A stretch of 64,000 bases of DNA, taken from an uncultured Bacteroidales bacterium. GTDB lineage: Bacteria; Bacteroidota; Bacteroidia; Bacteroidales; Paludibacteraceae. The position numbers and the translations under genes were made by a program. The notes beneath the pieces were generated by a model, which worked only from the letters and a program-made list of their open reading frames with translations, was not told the DNA's origin and did no database searches. Location of the stretch: contig CADCBP010000003.1 of the NCBI GenBank assembly GCA_902799705.1, positions 1 to 64,000 on the forward strand, given 5' to 3'. Below are positions 37,367 to 46,275 of the stretch, in pieces (the stretch's first letter is position 1; each line of letters begins with the position of its first letter).

Positions 37367-37642
37367 TTATGAAAGCAGTTTCAATATCTGTTTGGCATCG
37401 GAACGGGTGAAGCCTTCGGCGTGAATAGTTTGACTTCCTTTGCTCTCAATGACGATGTCGCCGAACAGCAGGTGCTGGCTGAGTGACACAGAGCCGATGC
37501 GCTCGCGCATAATGACGGATTGGTCATAACCGATGATTTTGCCCTTGTAATAGGTCACTTTGTCATCATCAATAATCAGTTTGTCCGGGAAAACGGCGTT
37601 CCCGTTGCCGGAAATCCGGCTGGCTACAAATGTATAGGTCAT
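37367..37642 (-). CDS. small PH-like domain protein
   Basis: A 91-residue beta-rich protein (FPDKLIIDDDKVTYYKGKII near the start, ending in a helix RSDAKQILKLLS), which resembles bacterial PH domains. ATG 37642 is preferred because the promoter covers the earlier in-frame start (37696). It is the first gene of the PH-adaptor-kinase operon. Confidence 0.65.
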   Translation of the reverse strand: MTYTFVASRISGNGNAVFPDKLIIDDDKVTYYKGKIIGYDQSVIMRERIGSVSLSQHLLFGDIVIESKGSQTIHAEGFTRSDAKQILKLLS

Positions 37643-37665
37643 AGCGATACAGTGTTTTAGGAGTG

Positions 37666-37696
37666 CAAAAGTACAACTTTTTTTTGATATATGCAA
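37666..37696 (-). promoter_or_regulatory. promoter of the PH/adaptor/kinase operon
   Basis: On the minus strand TTG (37694-37696), 20 bp, TACTTTTG (37666-37673). Confidence 0.8.
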
Positions 37697-37749
37697 ATAT
37701 TAGAGGCGAATAGTATTAAAAAATACGCCCCAAAGGATAGGATAAACAC

Positions 37750-37780
37750 AACTCAGGCGAGCATTTAGCCCGCCTGAGTT
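37750..37780 (-). terminator. hairpin after the lipoprotein gene
   Basis: AACTCAGGCG (37750-37759) pairs perfectly with CGCCTGAGTT (37771-37780). It lies seven bases past the lipoprotein stop and upstream of the next promoter. Confidence 0.7.
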
Positions 37781-37786
37781 TGTCAA

Positions 37787-38128
37787 TTATTCATCATCTT
37801 CATCATCAAATGAATAACCGTTTTTAGCTTTATTAACTTGTTCCATTGTGCTGTTTAATTGCTCCATTGCCTGCTGAGCTGCTTTTTGCTCCATAATGGC
37901 AGATGCTGTTTCAAAGCGAGTAAGGTCTGTTTCTGAATAAATAGAATCTATTGCATCTATACTGCCAAATTCTTTCTCTATTTCAGAAATTACTTTCATT
38001 GCTGCGATAGCATCTCCTTTCTGACAAGCCTCTTCATAGGCACACAATAATTTCTCTTTCTTCGGTGTACATGCGATACACATTAAACCAGCTAAGATAG
38101 CAACGGCAATCATTTTAATTTTTTTCAT
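37787..38128 (-). CDS. small lipoprotein
   Basis: A 113-residue protein with a signal peptide and lipobox LMCIAC (Cys at about 20), then a helical region rich in Glu and Ala and a very acidic end (DDEDDE). Monocistronic: own promoter and terminator. Its promoter carries the 18-bp box also found before the gene at 41609. Function unknown. Confidence 0.75.
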   Translation of the reverse strand: MKKIKMIAVAILAGLMCIACTPKKEKLLCAYEEACQKGDAIAAMKVISEIEKEFGSIDAIDSIYSETDLTRFETASAIMEQKAAQQAMEQLNSTMEQVNKAKNGYSFDDEDDE

Positions 38129-38194
38129 ATTAGATTAGATAGTTTGTTTTCCCTACTCTCTATAGCTTTTCGGGCTCTGCATTGAAATTTGCCG

Positions 38195-38225
38195 CAAAAG
38201 TACTGCTTTTCGTTCATATACGCAA
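38195..38225 (-). promoter_or_regulatory. lipoprotein promoter
   Basis: On the minus strand TTG (38223-38225), 20 bp, TACTTTTG (38195-38202). The 18-bp box starts 1 bp upstream of the -33 element. Confidence 0.8.
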
Positions 38226-38226
38226 A

Positions 38227-38244
38227 GTCCTTTTTGGTCCTTTT
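38227..38244 (-). promoter_or_regulatory. 18-bp AAAAGGAC direct-repeat box, copy 1
   Basis: Minus-strand sequence AAAAGGACCAAAAAGGAC: two AAAAGGAC half-sites one helical turn (10 bp) apart, ending 24 bp before the -7 box. Copy 2 at 42326-42343 is identical in sequence and in distance. Confidence 0.7.
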
Positions 38245-38295
38245 TTTTGCCTTTATGCTTCGCCTGTATGTAAAAAAAGAGAGTTTTTTTGCAGA

Positions 38296-38348
38296 ATCGG
38301 CTCAAAAAAGTAAGTTTTTTGTATTTTTTGGGCTCAAAGTGAGCCGAT
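38296..38348 (+). promoter_or_regulatory. GGCTCA operator cluster before the Fic gene
   Basis: Half-sites at 38299-38304 (GGCTCA), 38331-38336 (GGCTCA) and 38340-38345 (TGAGCC). The last two form an inverted repeat with a 3-bp spacer where the -33 element should be; the -7 box TAATTTTG is at 38366-38373. A repressor bound here would block the promoter. Confidence 0.6.
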
Positions 38349-38388
38349 TATTGAAATATTTTTTGTAATTTTGCACCGATTTTCAAAA

Positions 38389-39429
38389 ATGACTATGGAA
38401 ACATCTCGTGAAATACTGCATTTTTTGCACTATCATCCTCTCTCTTCACGTGAGGATATTCGTCTTGGTATAAACTTTCAAGGAAGCGATGCGACTCTTA
38501 AAAGACTCATTGCTGCTGCAATAGATACCGGAGATATTATCGTGGAAGGAAAGGCGCGCGCAACACGCTATTCCTTATCAAGCCGTGCGCACCTTCTGAT
38601 GCCACTCAACTTGGATACTTATTTTGCTGACGATATTGATAAGCGGCAAGTACAAACCGGCTTCAATTTTGACCTCATCACACGTCAATTACCGGAAGTA
38701 GATCTGTTTACACAAGAAGAAACTGAACATCTTCAATCCTTGCAGGCCGTTTTTCGCAGCCATATAGATAACATGTCCGAGAACGAATATCGCAAGGAGA
38801 TGGAACGACTGGGTATTGACCTTAGTTGGAAATCATCACAAATTGAAGGTAATACATATTCTCTTTTGGAAACCGAACGTTTGTTGCGCGAAAGCAAAAC
38901 AGCGGATGGTAAGACCAAAGAGGAGGCAGTAATGCTGCTTAATCACAAAGATGCCCTGCGGTTTGTTTTGGAAAATCCAGACTATTTGCAGCACTTAACC
39001 ATTAATCATATCGAAGATATTCATCAGCTATTGACTAAGGAACTATCAGTGGATAAAGGGCTGCGTCATCGTCGTGTAGGTATTACCGGCACGAACTACC
39101 ATCCATTGGAGAACGAGTTTCAAATTCGCGAAGCTACACAAGCAACCTGCGATTTGATTAATAATAAAAACAATGTGTTTGAGAAGGCTTTACTGGCTTT
39201 GCTGTTACTCAGTTATATTCAGCCGTTTATGGATGGAAACAAGCGTACAGCGCGTATTACAAGTAATGCTTTGCTGATTGCTAATGGTTACTGTCCGCTG
39301 TCATTCCGCACGGTGGATTCGATTGATTACAAGAAAGCAATGCTGATTTTCTACGAGCAGAATAACCTGCACGCTTTCAAACAAATCTTCATCAGCCAAT
39401 TTGAGTTTGCTGTCAGCGAGTATTTCTGA
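38389..39429 (+). CDS. HTH-Fic protein with Gln in place of the Fic His
   Basis: A 346-residue protein. A winged-HTH-like N-terminus (SREDIRLGINFQGSDATLKR) precedes an inhibitory helix SSQIEGN (from about 149, matching S/TxxxEG/N) and the Fic core QPFMDGNKRTAR (from about 278). Fic AMPylases normally begin this motif with His; here it is Gln, and GNGR is GNKR, so catalysis is doubtful. ATG 38389 is preferred to TTG 38371, which overlaps the -7 box. Confidence 0.85.
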   Translation: MTMETSREILHFLHYHPLSSREDIRLGINFQGSDATLKRLIAAAIDTGDIIVEGKARATRYSLSSRAHLLMPLNLDTYFADDIDKRQVQTGFNFDLITRQLPEVDLFTQEETEHLQSLQAVFRSHIDNMSENEYRKEMERLGIDLSWKSSQIEGNTYSLLETERLLRESKTADGKTKEEAVMLLNHKDALRFVLENPDYLQHLTINHIEDIHQLLTKELSVDKGLRHRRVGITGTNYHPLENEFQIREATQATCDLINNKNNVFEKALLALLLLSYIQPFMDGNKRTARITSNALLIANGYCPLSFRTVDSIDYKKAMLIFYEQNNLHAFKQIFISQFEFAVSEYF

Positions 39430-39437
39430 TTTTTTTC

Positions 39438-39480
39438 TCTACATTACGTCAAAAATCATTTGCCCGCGGTGGGGGGGGGG
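39438..39480 (+). repeat. 37-bp element, copy 2, ending in a G10 tract
   Basis: 33 of the first 37 bp match 30381-30417. It begins 8 bp after the Fic stop. The copy runs into ten consecutive G (39471-39480), absent from copy 1. Confidence 0.8.
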
Positions 39481-39489
39481 TAAATAAAC

Positions 39490-39519
39490 AAATCAGGGGA
39501 GTTTGCGCTCCCCTGATTT
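39490..39519. terminator. bidirectional terminator between fic and the BspA gene
   Basis: AAATCAGGGGAG (39490-39501), loop TTTGCG, CTCCCCTGATTT (39508-39519): a perfect 12-bp stem between two convergent genes. Confidence 0.75.
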
Positions 39520-39571
39520 GAATGTACATAGTAGTATTTAGTCCTTTTTAAGTTTACTTTACTTCTTAACC

Positions 39572-41590
39572 TTACGGCATGATTGTTTCTTGACCTTGGA
39601 GGGTGTAAGTCTTGTCACCGCGGAGGATGAAGATCTGACCCTCACGAATAACCTTGGTACATTGTACTTGGTCACTTAGTACGTCTTCGATGCCTTGCTC
39701 ATCGCCGGTAGAGAAATCAACCGACTGCTTCAACAGCACATTACCATTGACATCTTTCACCGTGACGCTGTACGTGTACGATGCGTTTCCTTCCAAACCG
39801 GTTACAATATACGTCCATCCGTTAGCAGATTGCTCTGCTGCCGGTACATTACGCCCTTTACCGTCGCGAGCCGGAGCCGCAAAGTTTATAGAAATCAATT
39901 GTCCATTAGCGTTAAAGACAAGCGTACAAACCGACACGCCATTCTTTTTGATTTCGATGGTGTACGTATCGGCGCCATTTACTGCCGGCCAGGTTAGCGT
40001 AACAGAGTTGTCCTCATTGGGCGTTGCCGTTACATCGGTAGTAGTTGTTTCGTCAGCATGACCTAATGGCTGACCTGTTACACAATCAACTATACTTACA
40101 GTGATTGCTTTCCCTGAAGTACTATTGAGTGCGTAACACGTAGAAGATGTCACCCCATCAATATTAACTGTTTGGTCTGTACCATTACTCCAAATGATGT
40201 TTACAAAAGTGATATCCTCATCAAATGTATATGAATACCATCCATCCATGTCCTTATCCACGACCTGTCCTGTCAATCTATTAAAAAGGTTTCCAGCATC
40301 AGTCCAAGCCCAAAGACGAACTGTTGACCAGCCGGAACAACTACTCGGATCCAGTCGAACTGTGATATTCGGACAATCAGGATTTACATAAATACGTTCT
40401 GCACAACTATCCCAATTTAATGCCGTTTTATAAGTATTTACTGCATTACAAGGAACATAGATTGGAAAATCACCACTAAACGTAGAGGACAATGTTGGCG
40501 GGTTTACAGCTTCAATCGTCACAGAGGTCAAACCGTCGCAATAAATGAAAGCCTGATCTCCAATACTTGTGACGCTATTGGGAATTGTTACAGAGGTCAA
40601 ACCGTCACAATTATAGAAAGCACGACTTCCAATGCTTGTGACGCTATTGCCTATCGTTACAGAGGTCAAACCGCTGCAACCTGAGAAAGCCCAACCCCCA
40701 ATACTTGTGACGCTATTGGGAATCGTCACAGAGGTCAAACCGCTGCAACCAGAGAAAGCATCTACTCCAATGCTTGTGACGCTATTGGGAATCGTCACAG
40801 AGGTCAAACCGCTGCAATCATAGAAAGCACCACCTGCGATGGATTCTATGCCGTCGGGGATAGTATATGCTCCTGAATAGGTTGTAGGCATAAATGCAAA
40901 CACATGTGCATTATATACGGGAGAGGTCAAACTTTCGCAACCAAAGAAAGCCTTATTTCCAATGCTTGTGACGCTATTGCCAATCGTCACAGAGGTCAAA
41001 CTTTCGCAACCACAGAAAGCCCATTCTCCGATGCTTGTGACGCTATTGCCAATCGTCACAGAGGTCAAACCTGTGCAATGATAGAAAGCGTATTTTCCAA
41101 TACTTGTAATACTTGTGACGCTATTGGGAATCGTCACAGAGGTCAAACCGCTGCATTCATAGAAAGCATAATTTCCAATACTTGTTACGCTATTGCCAAT
41201 CGTCACAGAGGTCAAACCGCTACAATATTGGAAAGCATAACCTCCAATGCTTGTGACGCTATTGGGAATCGTCACAGAGGTCAAACTGATGCAACCATCG
41301 AAAGCATGATATCCAATGCTTGTGACGGTATATGTCTTTCCTCCATAAGTTACAGAAGCAGGAATATTGGCTGTGGTGATAGTCCAATCTGCATTATATT
41401 GATAATAATTTATACAACTTTTGTATGTGACCTCTGCCGTTTGGTTGGTGGCATCGAGGTTGTAATACAAATCGCCGATTTGAACTGCTTTTGCAAAAAT
41501 TGTTCCTACGCTGGCTACCAGCGCGAGGAAGAAAGTAAAAATTTTCTTTTTCTTAGCCGCAAGGGCACGATTAATCAATAGATTTTTCAT
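39572..41590 (-). CDS. BspA-like leucine-rich-repeat surface protein
   Basis: A 672-residue secreted protein: signal peptide (IFTFFLALVASVGTIFA), about eleven 23-residue LRR_5 units of the form AFxxCxGLTSVTIPNSVTSIG, a domain resembling a starch-binding module (VRLWAWTDAGNLFNRLTGQV), a fibronectin-like domain, and a C-terminal tail (GQIFILRGDKTYTLQGQ) like those of the phosphoesterases at 53400 and 55005. BspA-type proteins bind host proteins. One repeat carries a duplicated TSI. Confidence 0.9.
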   Translation of the reverse strand: MKNLLINRALAAKKKKIFTFFLALVASVGTIFAKAVQIGDLYYNLDATNQTAEVTYKSCINYYQYNADWTITTANIPASVTYGGKTYTVTSIGYHAFDGCISLTSVTIPNSVTSIGGYAFQYCSGLTSVTIGNSVTSIGNYAFYECSGLTSVTIPNSVTSITSIGKYAFYHCTGLTSVTIGNSVTSIGEWAFCGCESLTSVTIGNSVTSIGNKAFFGCESLTSPVYNAHVFAFMPTTYSGAYTIPDGIESIAGGAFYDCSGLTSVTIPNSVTSIGVDAFSGCSGLTSVTIPNSVTSIGGWAFSGCSGLTSVTIGNSVTSIGSRAFYNCDGLTSVTIPNSVTSIGDQAFIYCDGLTSVTIEAVNPPTLSSTFSGDFPIYVPCNAVNTYKTALNWDSCAERIYVNPDCPNITVRLDPSSCSGWSTVRLWAWTDAGNLFNRLTGQVVDKDMDGWYSYTFDEDITFVNIIWSNGTDQTVNIDGVTSSTCYALNSTSGKAITVSIVDCVTGQPLGHADETTTTDVTATPNEDNSVTLTWPAVNGADTYTIEIKKNGVSVCTLVFNANGQLISINFAAPARDGKGRNVPAAEQSANGWTYIVTGLEGNASYTYSVTVKDVNGNVLLKQSVDFSTGDEQGIEDVLSDQVQCTKVIREGQIFILRGDKTYTLQGQETIMP
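40500..41340 (-). repeat. 69-bp coding tandem repeats
   Basis: About eleven near-identical 69-bp units encode the LRRs; one contains an unrelated insertion (about 40830-40930) and one a 9-bp duplication near 41100. The array invites unequal recombination and also creates long false frames on the other strand. Confidence 0.85.
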
Positions 41591-41608
41591 AATTGTTAAA
41601 ATATTTAA

Positions 41609-42205
41609 TTAAAACATGGCAATTATATTCGAAGCCGTAAAAGTCCATGCTGCAACGCCTGCTGCATTACCGACGCCACTTGCGAACCCTTTAATAACTT
41701 CTAAAATAATCTCATTGAAGGTGCTTCTCCTTTCTCTCTTTTGCTCATACTTACTCATGATTTCTTTTTTCTCTTCTTCAGGTAACATGCAATTCTCCAG
41801 TAAGTATGCCAAATCATCAACAGAGATTTCAAACACCTCTGCGTTAAATGATCGATCTGAGAATCTTCCTCCTTTCTTTAATATGTTATCAACATACAGA
41901 TACAATCCCTTGTCCTCCATTGCAAACTGTATGCGATTCTCATTGTGTGGTTTCACAACGGCATTTTTCAATAATGCCATAAACATTTTTTTGTATTCTT
42001 CTTCACTTTTTTCTCCATAAACTAAATCTGCCTCATAACGTAGGCGTTTAACTTTTGATTGTGGTATACGTAGAAACCTACTAAACTGATAATCCGAATA
42101 TGAAACGTATTTCGGATCCTTAAGCAATTCATTAAATACATAAACCTCTACATCATTTTTGGTCATAGAACCAAAACCCCGTTTTAGATAATCTTGTATA
42201 AACAT
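41609..42205 (-). CDS. hypothetical protein with HTH-like start and hydrophobic tail
   Basis: A 198-residue protein. Residues about 35-60 (YSDYQFSRFLRIPQSKVKRL) resemble an HTH. A charged middle leads to a Gly/Ala-rich hydrophobic end (GFASGVGNAAGVAAWTF) that could enter a membrane. The BspA gene follows after 18 bp, so both are probably cotranscribed from the promoter near 42294. Family not recognised. Confidence 0.65.
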   Translation of the reverse strand: MFIQDYLKRGFGSMTKNDVEVYVFNELLKDPKYVSYSDYQFSRFLRIPQSKVKRLRYEADLVYGEKSEEEYKKMFMALLKNAVVKPHNENRIQFAMEDKGLYLYVDNILKKGGRFSDRSFNAEVFEISVDDLAYLLENCMLPEEEKKEIMSKYEQKRERRSTFNEIILEVIKGFASGVGNAAGVAAWTFTASNIIAMF

Positions 42206-42293
42206 AAAATTAATCTTTAATTTACCTCCACTTTGATATTAGGCAGGAGGAGTGATCCATGAGTTTTTTTTGTAAACTTTTCGATCGCCGGTA

Positions 42294-42301
42294 CAAAGGT
42301 A
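42294..42301 (-). promoter_or_regulatory. -7 box of the 41609/BspA operon
   Basis: TACCTTTG on the minus strand, without a TTG at the usual -33 position. The 18-bp box lies 24 bp upstream instead, as expected for an activator-dependent promoter. Confidence 0.6.
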
Positions 42302-42325
42302 CGGCTTTTTTATGAAATATGTATG

Positions 42326-42343
42326 GTCCTTTTTGGTCCTTTT
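42326..42343 (-). promoter_or_regulatory. 18-bp AAAAGGAC direct-repeat box, copy 2
   Basis: Identical to 38227-38244 in all 18 bases and at the same 24-bp distance from the -7 box. It also lies just upstream of the divergent promoter at 42355. Confidence 0.7.
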
Positions 42344-42354
42344 GTGTTTGCTAC

Positions 42355-42385
42355 TTGTATATATTCGTGTTTTGTAGTACTTTTG
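42355..42385 (+). promoter_or_regulatory. promoter of the candidate ncRNA
   Basis: TTG (42355-42357), 20 bp, TACTTTTG (42378-42385). Confidence 0.75.
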
Positions 42386-42390
42386 CAGCG

Positions 42391-42745
42391 TTTTCGAGCA
42401 AGCGTATAAGCACAAAAAAAGTGTGAACTTCTGTTTTGTATATTGGGTAATTCAGGCTTCGACTCCTATAGACTCCAATATAAGCAGAAAGTCCACACTT
42501 ACGTGCGAACACTCGCTATATCTCGGAAGTCTATTACAATTTGTCGAAGATTGAATTACTCCTCAATAAAGCTAATGTTTATAATGATACACACTTGTAT
42601 CAATATTTTTTATGTTCCCTCTTAGGCGGATGCCTCTTCTCCCATTCCGTTGGGAGAACGCTCCGGGTTTCGAGCGTGTCGAACAAAAAGCAAACGCTTT
42701 AAATAATTATTTCAATTCTATGTTTGTGCTTATTCCTCGTAGTGG
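42391..42745 (+). ncRNA. candidate large structured ncRNA
   Basis: The promoter has no convincing gene behind it. ATAAGCACAAA (42406-42416) pairs perfectly with TTTGTGCTTAT (42723-42733), closing about 330 nt. Inside, AGTGTGAACTTCTG (42420-42433) pairs with 42485-42499 apart from one mismatch and one bulge, stacked on TATATTGG/CCAATATA; further hairpins are AGGC-GGAT-GCCT and ACGCTC/GAGCGT. After the closing stem follow GTAGT/ACTAC and ATATGCG/CGCATAT, so the 3' end may lie nearer 42790. It is not a recognisable tmRNA, RNase P or SRP RNA. Confidence 0.55.
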
Positions 42746-42825
42746 GGACTACTCGGGCACCGCACTCGATATGCGTTCCGTCGCATATCTTCACCAGTTT
42801 TAGGTCGGGGAGCGACCAATAATGT

Positions 42826-43299
42826 TTACCAAACAGCTTGGATAAGGGCAGTAATCATCAGGCCACAAGCGATGAGTTTGAGAACCGTACCGAAGAGAAT
42901 ACCGACGAAACTACCCCATCCTGCGCGCAAGGCTTCCTGCGCGGCTTTTCCACCAAGCAATTCACCGATGACTGCTCCCACGAGCGGCCCTAAAATCACG
43001 CCCCACGGTCCGGCGAACAAACCGACAAAAACACCAATGGTACTACCCCATACTCCCCATTTCGTGCCGCCATACCGCTTTGTTCCCCATGCGGGGACAA
43101 TATAATCCAACGCAGAGATAACAACCGTGACAATACCCCAAACAAGAAGAAATTGCCAGTTGAAATCAACACGCTCTGTGATCTGAGCAATCCACAAACC
43201 GGCATAGGCTATCGGTGTGCCCGGAAGACCGGGCACTATACAACCGATTATGCCTATCAGCATAAGGATAAATGCTATGACAAGAAGCGCTATATCCAT
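42826..43299 (-). CDS. DUF456 membrane protein
   Basis: A 157-residue protein with about four Gly-rich hydrophobic segments (IGIIGCIVPGLPGTPIAYAG; GLFAGPWGVILGPLVGAVIG), the DUF456 pattern. Function unknown. It starts 3 bp after the ferritin stop. Confidence 0.85.
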   Translation of the reverse strand: MDIALLVIAFILMLIGIIGCIVPGLPGTPIAYAGLWIAQITERVDFNWQFLLVWGIVTVVISALDYIVPAWGTKRYGGTKWGVWGSTIGVFVGLFAGPWGVILGPLVGAVIGELLGGKAAQEALRAGWGSFVGILFGTVLKLIACGLMITALIQAVW

Positions 43300-43302
43300 G
43301 TG

Positions 43303-43824
43303 TTATGCTTTTGCTGCCAAAGGCGACGGAGTCACATACACGCGTGCAGCGAGTTCCTGGTCCAGGACATAAAGCCCGTAGGAATTGCCGTCCAACATCT
43401 TCAGTTTGTTGATGATATCCACGGCATTTTCTTCTTCCTCCACCTGCTCGTCGATGAACCATTGGAGACGGCTCTGAGCGGCAAAATCTTTCTCATCTAC
43501 GGCAATCTGCATAAGATTGTTGATGAGCGAAGTTACATGTTGCTCATGCTTGTAAGTATGCTCAAAAGCAGCAAGCGGAGATGCCCATTCCGTCTCCACC
43601 GCATCAATCGCCTTCAGCAGCACACGGCCACCACGGCTGATGAGGTAGTTGTAGAAAATCTGCGCATGGTCTTGCTCCTCCTTGAATTGGATAGCAAACC
43701 AGTTAGCCATACCCGCTAAACCTTTGTCTTGGCAATAAGCAGACATACTGAGGTATAAATACGCCGACCACATCTCGGCATTGATTTGGGCGTTAATAGC
43801 GTCCTCTAAACGTTTGGAAATCAT
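43303..43824 (-). CDS. ftnA: ferritin (non-heme)
   Basis: A 173-residue iron-storage protein. Ferroxidase ligands are visible in NAEMWSAYLYLSM, FKEEQDHAQIF and the later EEE/NAVDII region. It is placed between pfkA and DUF456 with short linkers. Confidence 0.93.
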   Translation of the reverse strand: MISKRLEDAINAQINAEMWSAYLYLSMSAYCQDKGLAGMANWFAIQFKEEQDHAQIFYNYLISRGGRVLLKAIDAVETEWASPLAAFEHTYKHEQHVTSLINNLMQIAVDEKDFAAQSRLQWFIDEQVEEEENAVDIINKLKMLDGNSYGLYVLDQELAARVYVTPSPLAAKA

Positions 43825-43827
43825 AAA

Positions 43828-43865
43828 TTTATTTACTATTTAGTCATTTACTATTTGGTCATTTG
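43828..43865 (-). repeat. 15-bp periodic linker before ferritin
   Basis: On the minus strand AAATGACCAAATAGT then AAATGACTAAATAGT then AAATAAA, ending a few bases before the start codon. Confidence 0.65.
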
Positions 43866-43868
43866 TTT

Positions 43869-44843
43869 TTAGATACTCAGGGTGAGGAGGGCTTGCCATG
43901 AGTCTTCCTTGACATCCTTTTTCTGATGAATGGCCTTACTCAGGGGAATGAGTACTATGTCATCATTCTGGATACCAACCATAACGTTGCGTTGCCCGTC
44001 CAGCAAAGCTTGCACTGCAGCCACCCCCATGCGGGATGCCAATATACGGTCATAGGCGGAAGGACTTCCGCCGCGTTGTAAATGGCCAAGGACAGTAACG
44101 CGGGTGGAGAATTCCGGATGGATCTTCTCAATCATTTTGGCTACCGTTGCGGCTCCGCCTTCAACTGCGTGCTCCTGAACCAGCACAATAGACGAACTCT
44201 TCGTTTTGCGTTTTCCGCTACCGATGGCTTCTTCAATCTGTTCCTTCACCTGCGCACGCTCGGGAATGATAGCTGCTTCACAGCCTCCCGCAATCGCGGC
44301 ATTAAGCGTCAGAAATCCGGCATCACGGCCCATGACTTCTACCAAGAAAACACGTTCGTGTGATGTAGCAGTGTCACGTAGTTTATCTATACATTCGGTA
44401 ATCGTACCGAGCGAGGTGTCGTAGCCGATTGTAGCATCTGTGCCCCATAAGTCATTATCGATTGTACCTGGCAGGCCAATTACAGGAATATCGTACTCCT
44501 GGGCAAAGAGACGGCCCCCCGTGAAAGTGCCATCACCGCCTATAACCACCAAAGCATCAATCTTTTCCTTCTGAATGACCTTATGAGCCTGTTTACGGCC
44601 TTCGGGCGTCATGAATTCCATACAACGTGCTGACTTGAGGATGGTTCCTCCGCGTTGTATAATACCTGACACATCTTGGGAAGTAAAACTCTTTACTTCG
44701 CCATCTATTAGACCTTTGTAGCCACGATAGATTGCTTTAACTTGCAACCCTTGCGCGATAGCAGCTCGTGTCACCGCACGAATGGCTGCGTTCATTCCGG
44801 GGGCATCTCCCCCGGATGTTAACACACCGATTGTCTTAATCAT
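43869..44843 (-). CDS. pfkA: ATP-dependent 6-phosphofructokinase
   Basis: A 324-residue glycolytic enzyme. Gly in GGDGTFTGG and Gly in LPGTIDND mark the ATP type; PPi-dependent forms have Asp and Lys at these two positions. ATG 44843 ([20 protein letters not shown]) is used rather than the in-frame start 30 bp upstream. Confidence 0.95.
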   Translation of the reverse strand: MIKTIGVLTSGGDAPGMNAAIRAVTRAAIAQGLQVKAIYRGYKGLIDGEVKSFTSQDVSGIIQRGGTILKSARCMEFMTPEGRKQAHKVIQKEKIDALVVIGGDGTFTGGRLFAQEYDIPVIGLPGTIDNDLWGTDATIGYDTSLGTITECIDKLRDTATSHERVFLVEVMGRDAGFLTLNAAIAGGCEAAIIPERAQVKEQIEEAIGSGKRKTKSSSIVLVQEHAVEGGAATVAKMIEKIHPEFSTRVTVLGHLQRGGSPSAYDRILASRMGVAAVQALLDGQRNVMVGIQNDDIVLIPLSKAIHQKKDVKEDSWQALLTLSI

Positions 44844-44877
44844 TTTCGTAATATTATATGGTGTATAGTGCAAGAAG

Positions 44878-45747
44878 TTATCCGACTTGCACGTTCGGAT
44901 TTATCTTACGAATCATTCCTTTGAGCACATCTCCCGGTCCAAACTCATAGAACTCATTTGCGCCATCTGCAATCATATTTTGTACGGATTGCGTCCAGCG
45001 AACGGGGGCTGTGAGTTGTTTCAAGAGGTTTTCGCGGATAATTTCCGGCTCTGTTTCTGCTTTCGCAGTGACATTCTGATAGATAGGACAGAAGGGTTTT
45101 CTGAATTCCGTTTTGAGAATAGCAGCCTTCAGTTCTTCGGCAGCAGGTTGCATGAGGGGTGAGTGAAAAGCACCGCCGACATTGAGTCGTAGCGCACGGC
45201 GTGCGCCTGCTTCTTTGAGAGCCACACATGCAGCCTCAACCGCTTCTATTTCTCCGGAGATAACCACCTGCCCCGGACAGTTGGAGTTAGCACCTATTAC
45301 CACTCCATCTATTGTCTGACAGATCTCTACCACTTTTTCGTCATCGAGACCAATGACAGCCGCCATCGTGCCGGGATTCGCCTCACAAGCAGCCTGCATC
45401 GCCTGCGCACGCGCGGACACTAATAATAAGGCGTCCTCAAAACGCAAAGCGCCACATGCTACGAGCGCACTGAACTCTCCAAGACTGTGTCCGGCTACCA
45501 TGTCCGGTTTCTCGATGGTCATAAGACGTTGTGCCACCACGGAATGGAGAAAGACAGCCGGCTGTGTCACTTTGGTCTGCTTCAGGTCTTCTGCACTTCC
45601 CCCGAACATAACATCGGTAAGCGAGAAGCCAAGCAGCCTGTCGGCTGCCTGACATATCTCGCGTGCCTCTTCATGTGCATCGTACAGGTCTTTGCACATG
45701 CCCGGAAATTGACTACCCTGTCCCGGGAATACAAATGCTTTCAGCAT
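44878..45747 (-). CDS. fabD: malonyl-CoA:ACP transacylase
   Basis: A 289-residue enzyme that loads malonyl groups for fatty acid synthesis. [11 protein letters not shown] at the start, the nucleophile in GHSLGE and the catalytic His in AFHSPLM are all present. It lies downstream of the V-ATPase K subunit with a 20-bp gap. Confidence 0.95.
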   Translation of the reverse strand: MLKAFVFPGQGSQFPGMCKDLYDAHEEAREICQAADRLLGFSLTDVMFGGSAEDLKQTKVTQPAVFLHSVVAQRLMTIEKPDMVAGHSLGEFSALVACGALRFEDALLLVSARAQAMQAACEANPGTMAAVIGLDDEKVVEICQTIDGVVIGANSNCPGQVVISGEIEAVEAACVALKEAGARRALRLNVGGAFHSPLMQPAAEELKAAILKTEFRKPFCPIYQNVTAKAETEPEIIRENLLKQLTAPVRWTQSVQNMIADGANEFYEFGPGDVLKGMIRKINPNVQVG

Positions 45748-45767
45748 TTTCGTTTAGCGTTAATGGA

Positions 45768-46247
<480 letters not shown>

Positions 46248-46275
46248 TTATAATTTATGATTTATGATTGCAAAT

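Noticed and set aside
40500..41340. Regular repeats that could suggest a CRISPR array
   Set aside because: The 69-bp period is in frame, has no unique spacers and encodes the LRR units of the BspA-like protein; there are no cas genes.
42612..42803. 63-codon frame in the ncRNA region
   Set aside because: No start signal, no recognisable protein features, and it covers the paired segments of the candidate RNA.
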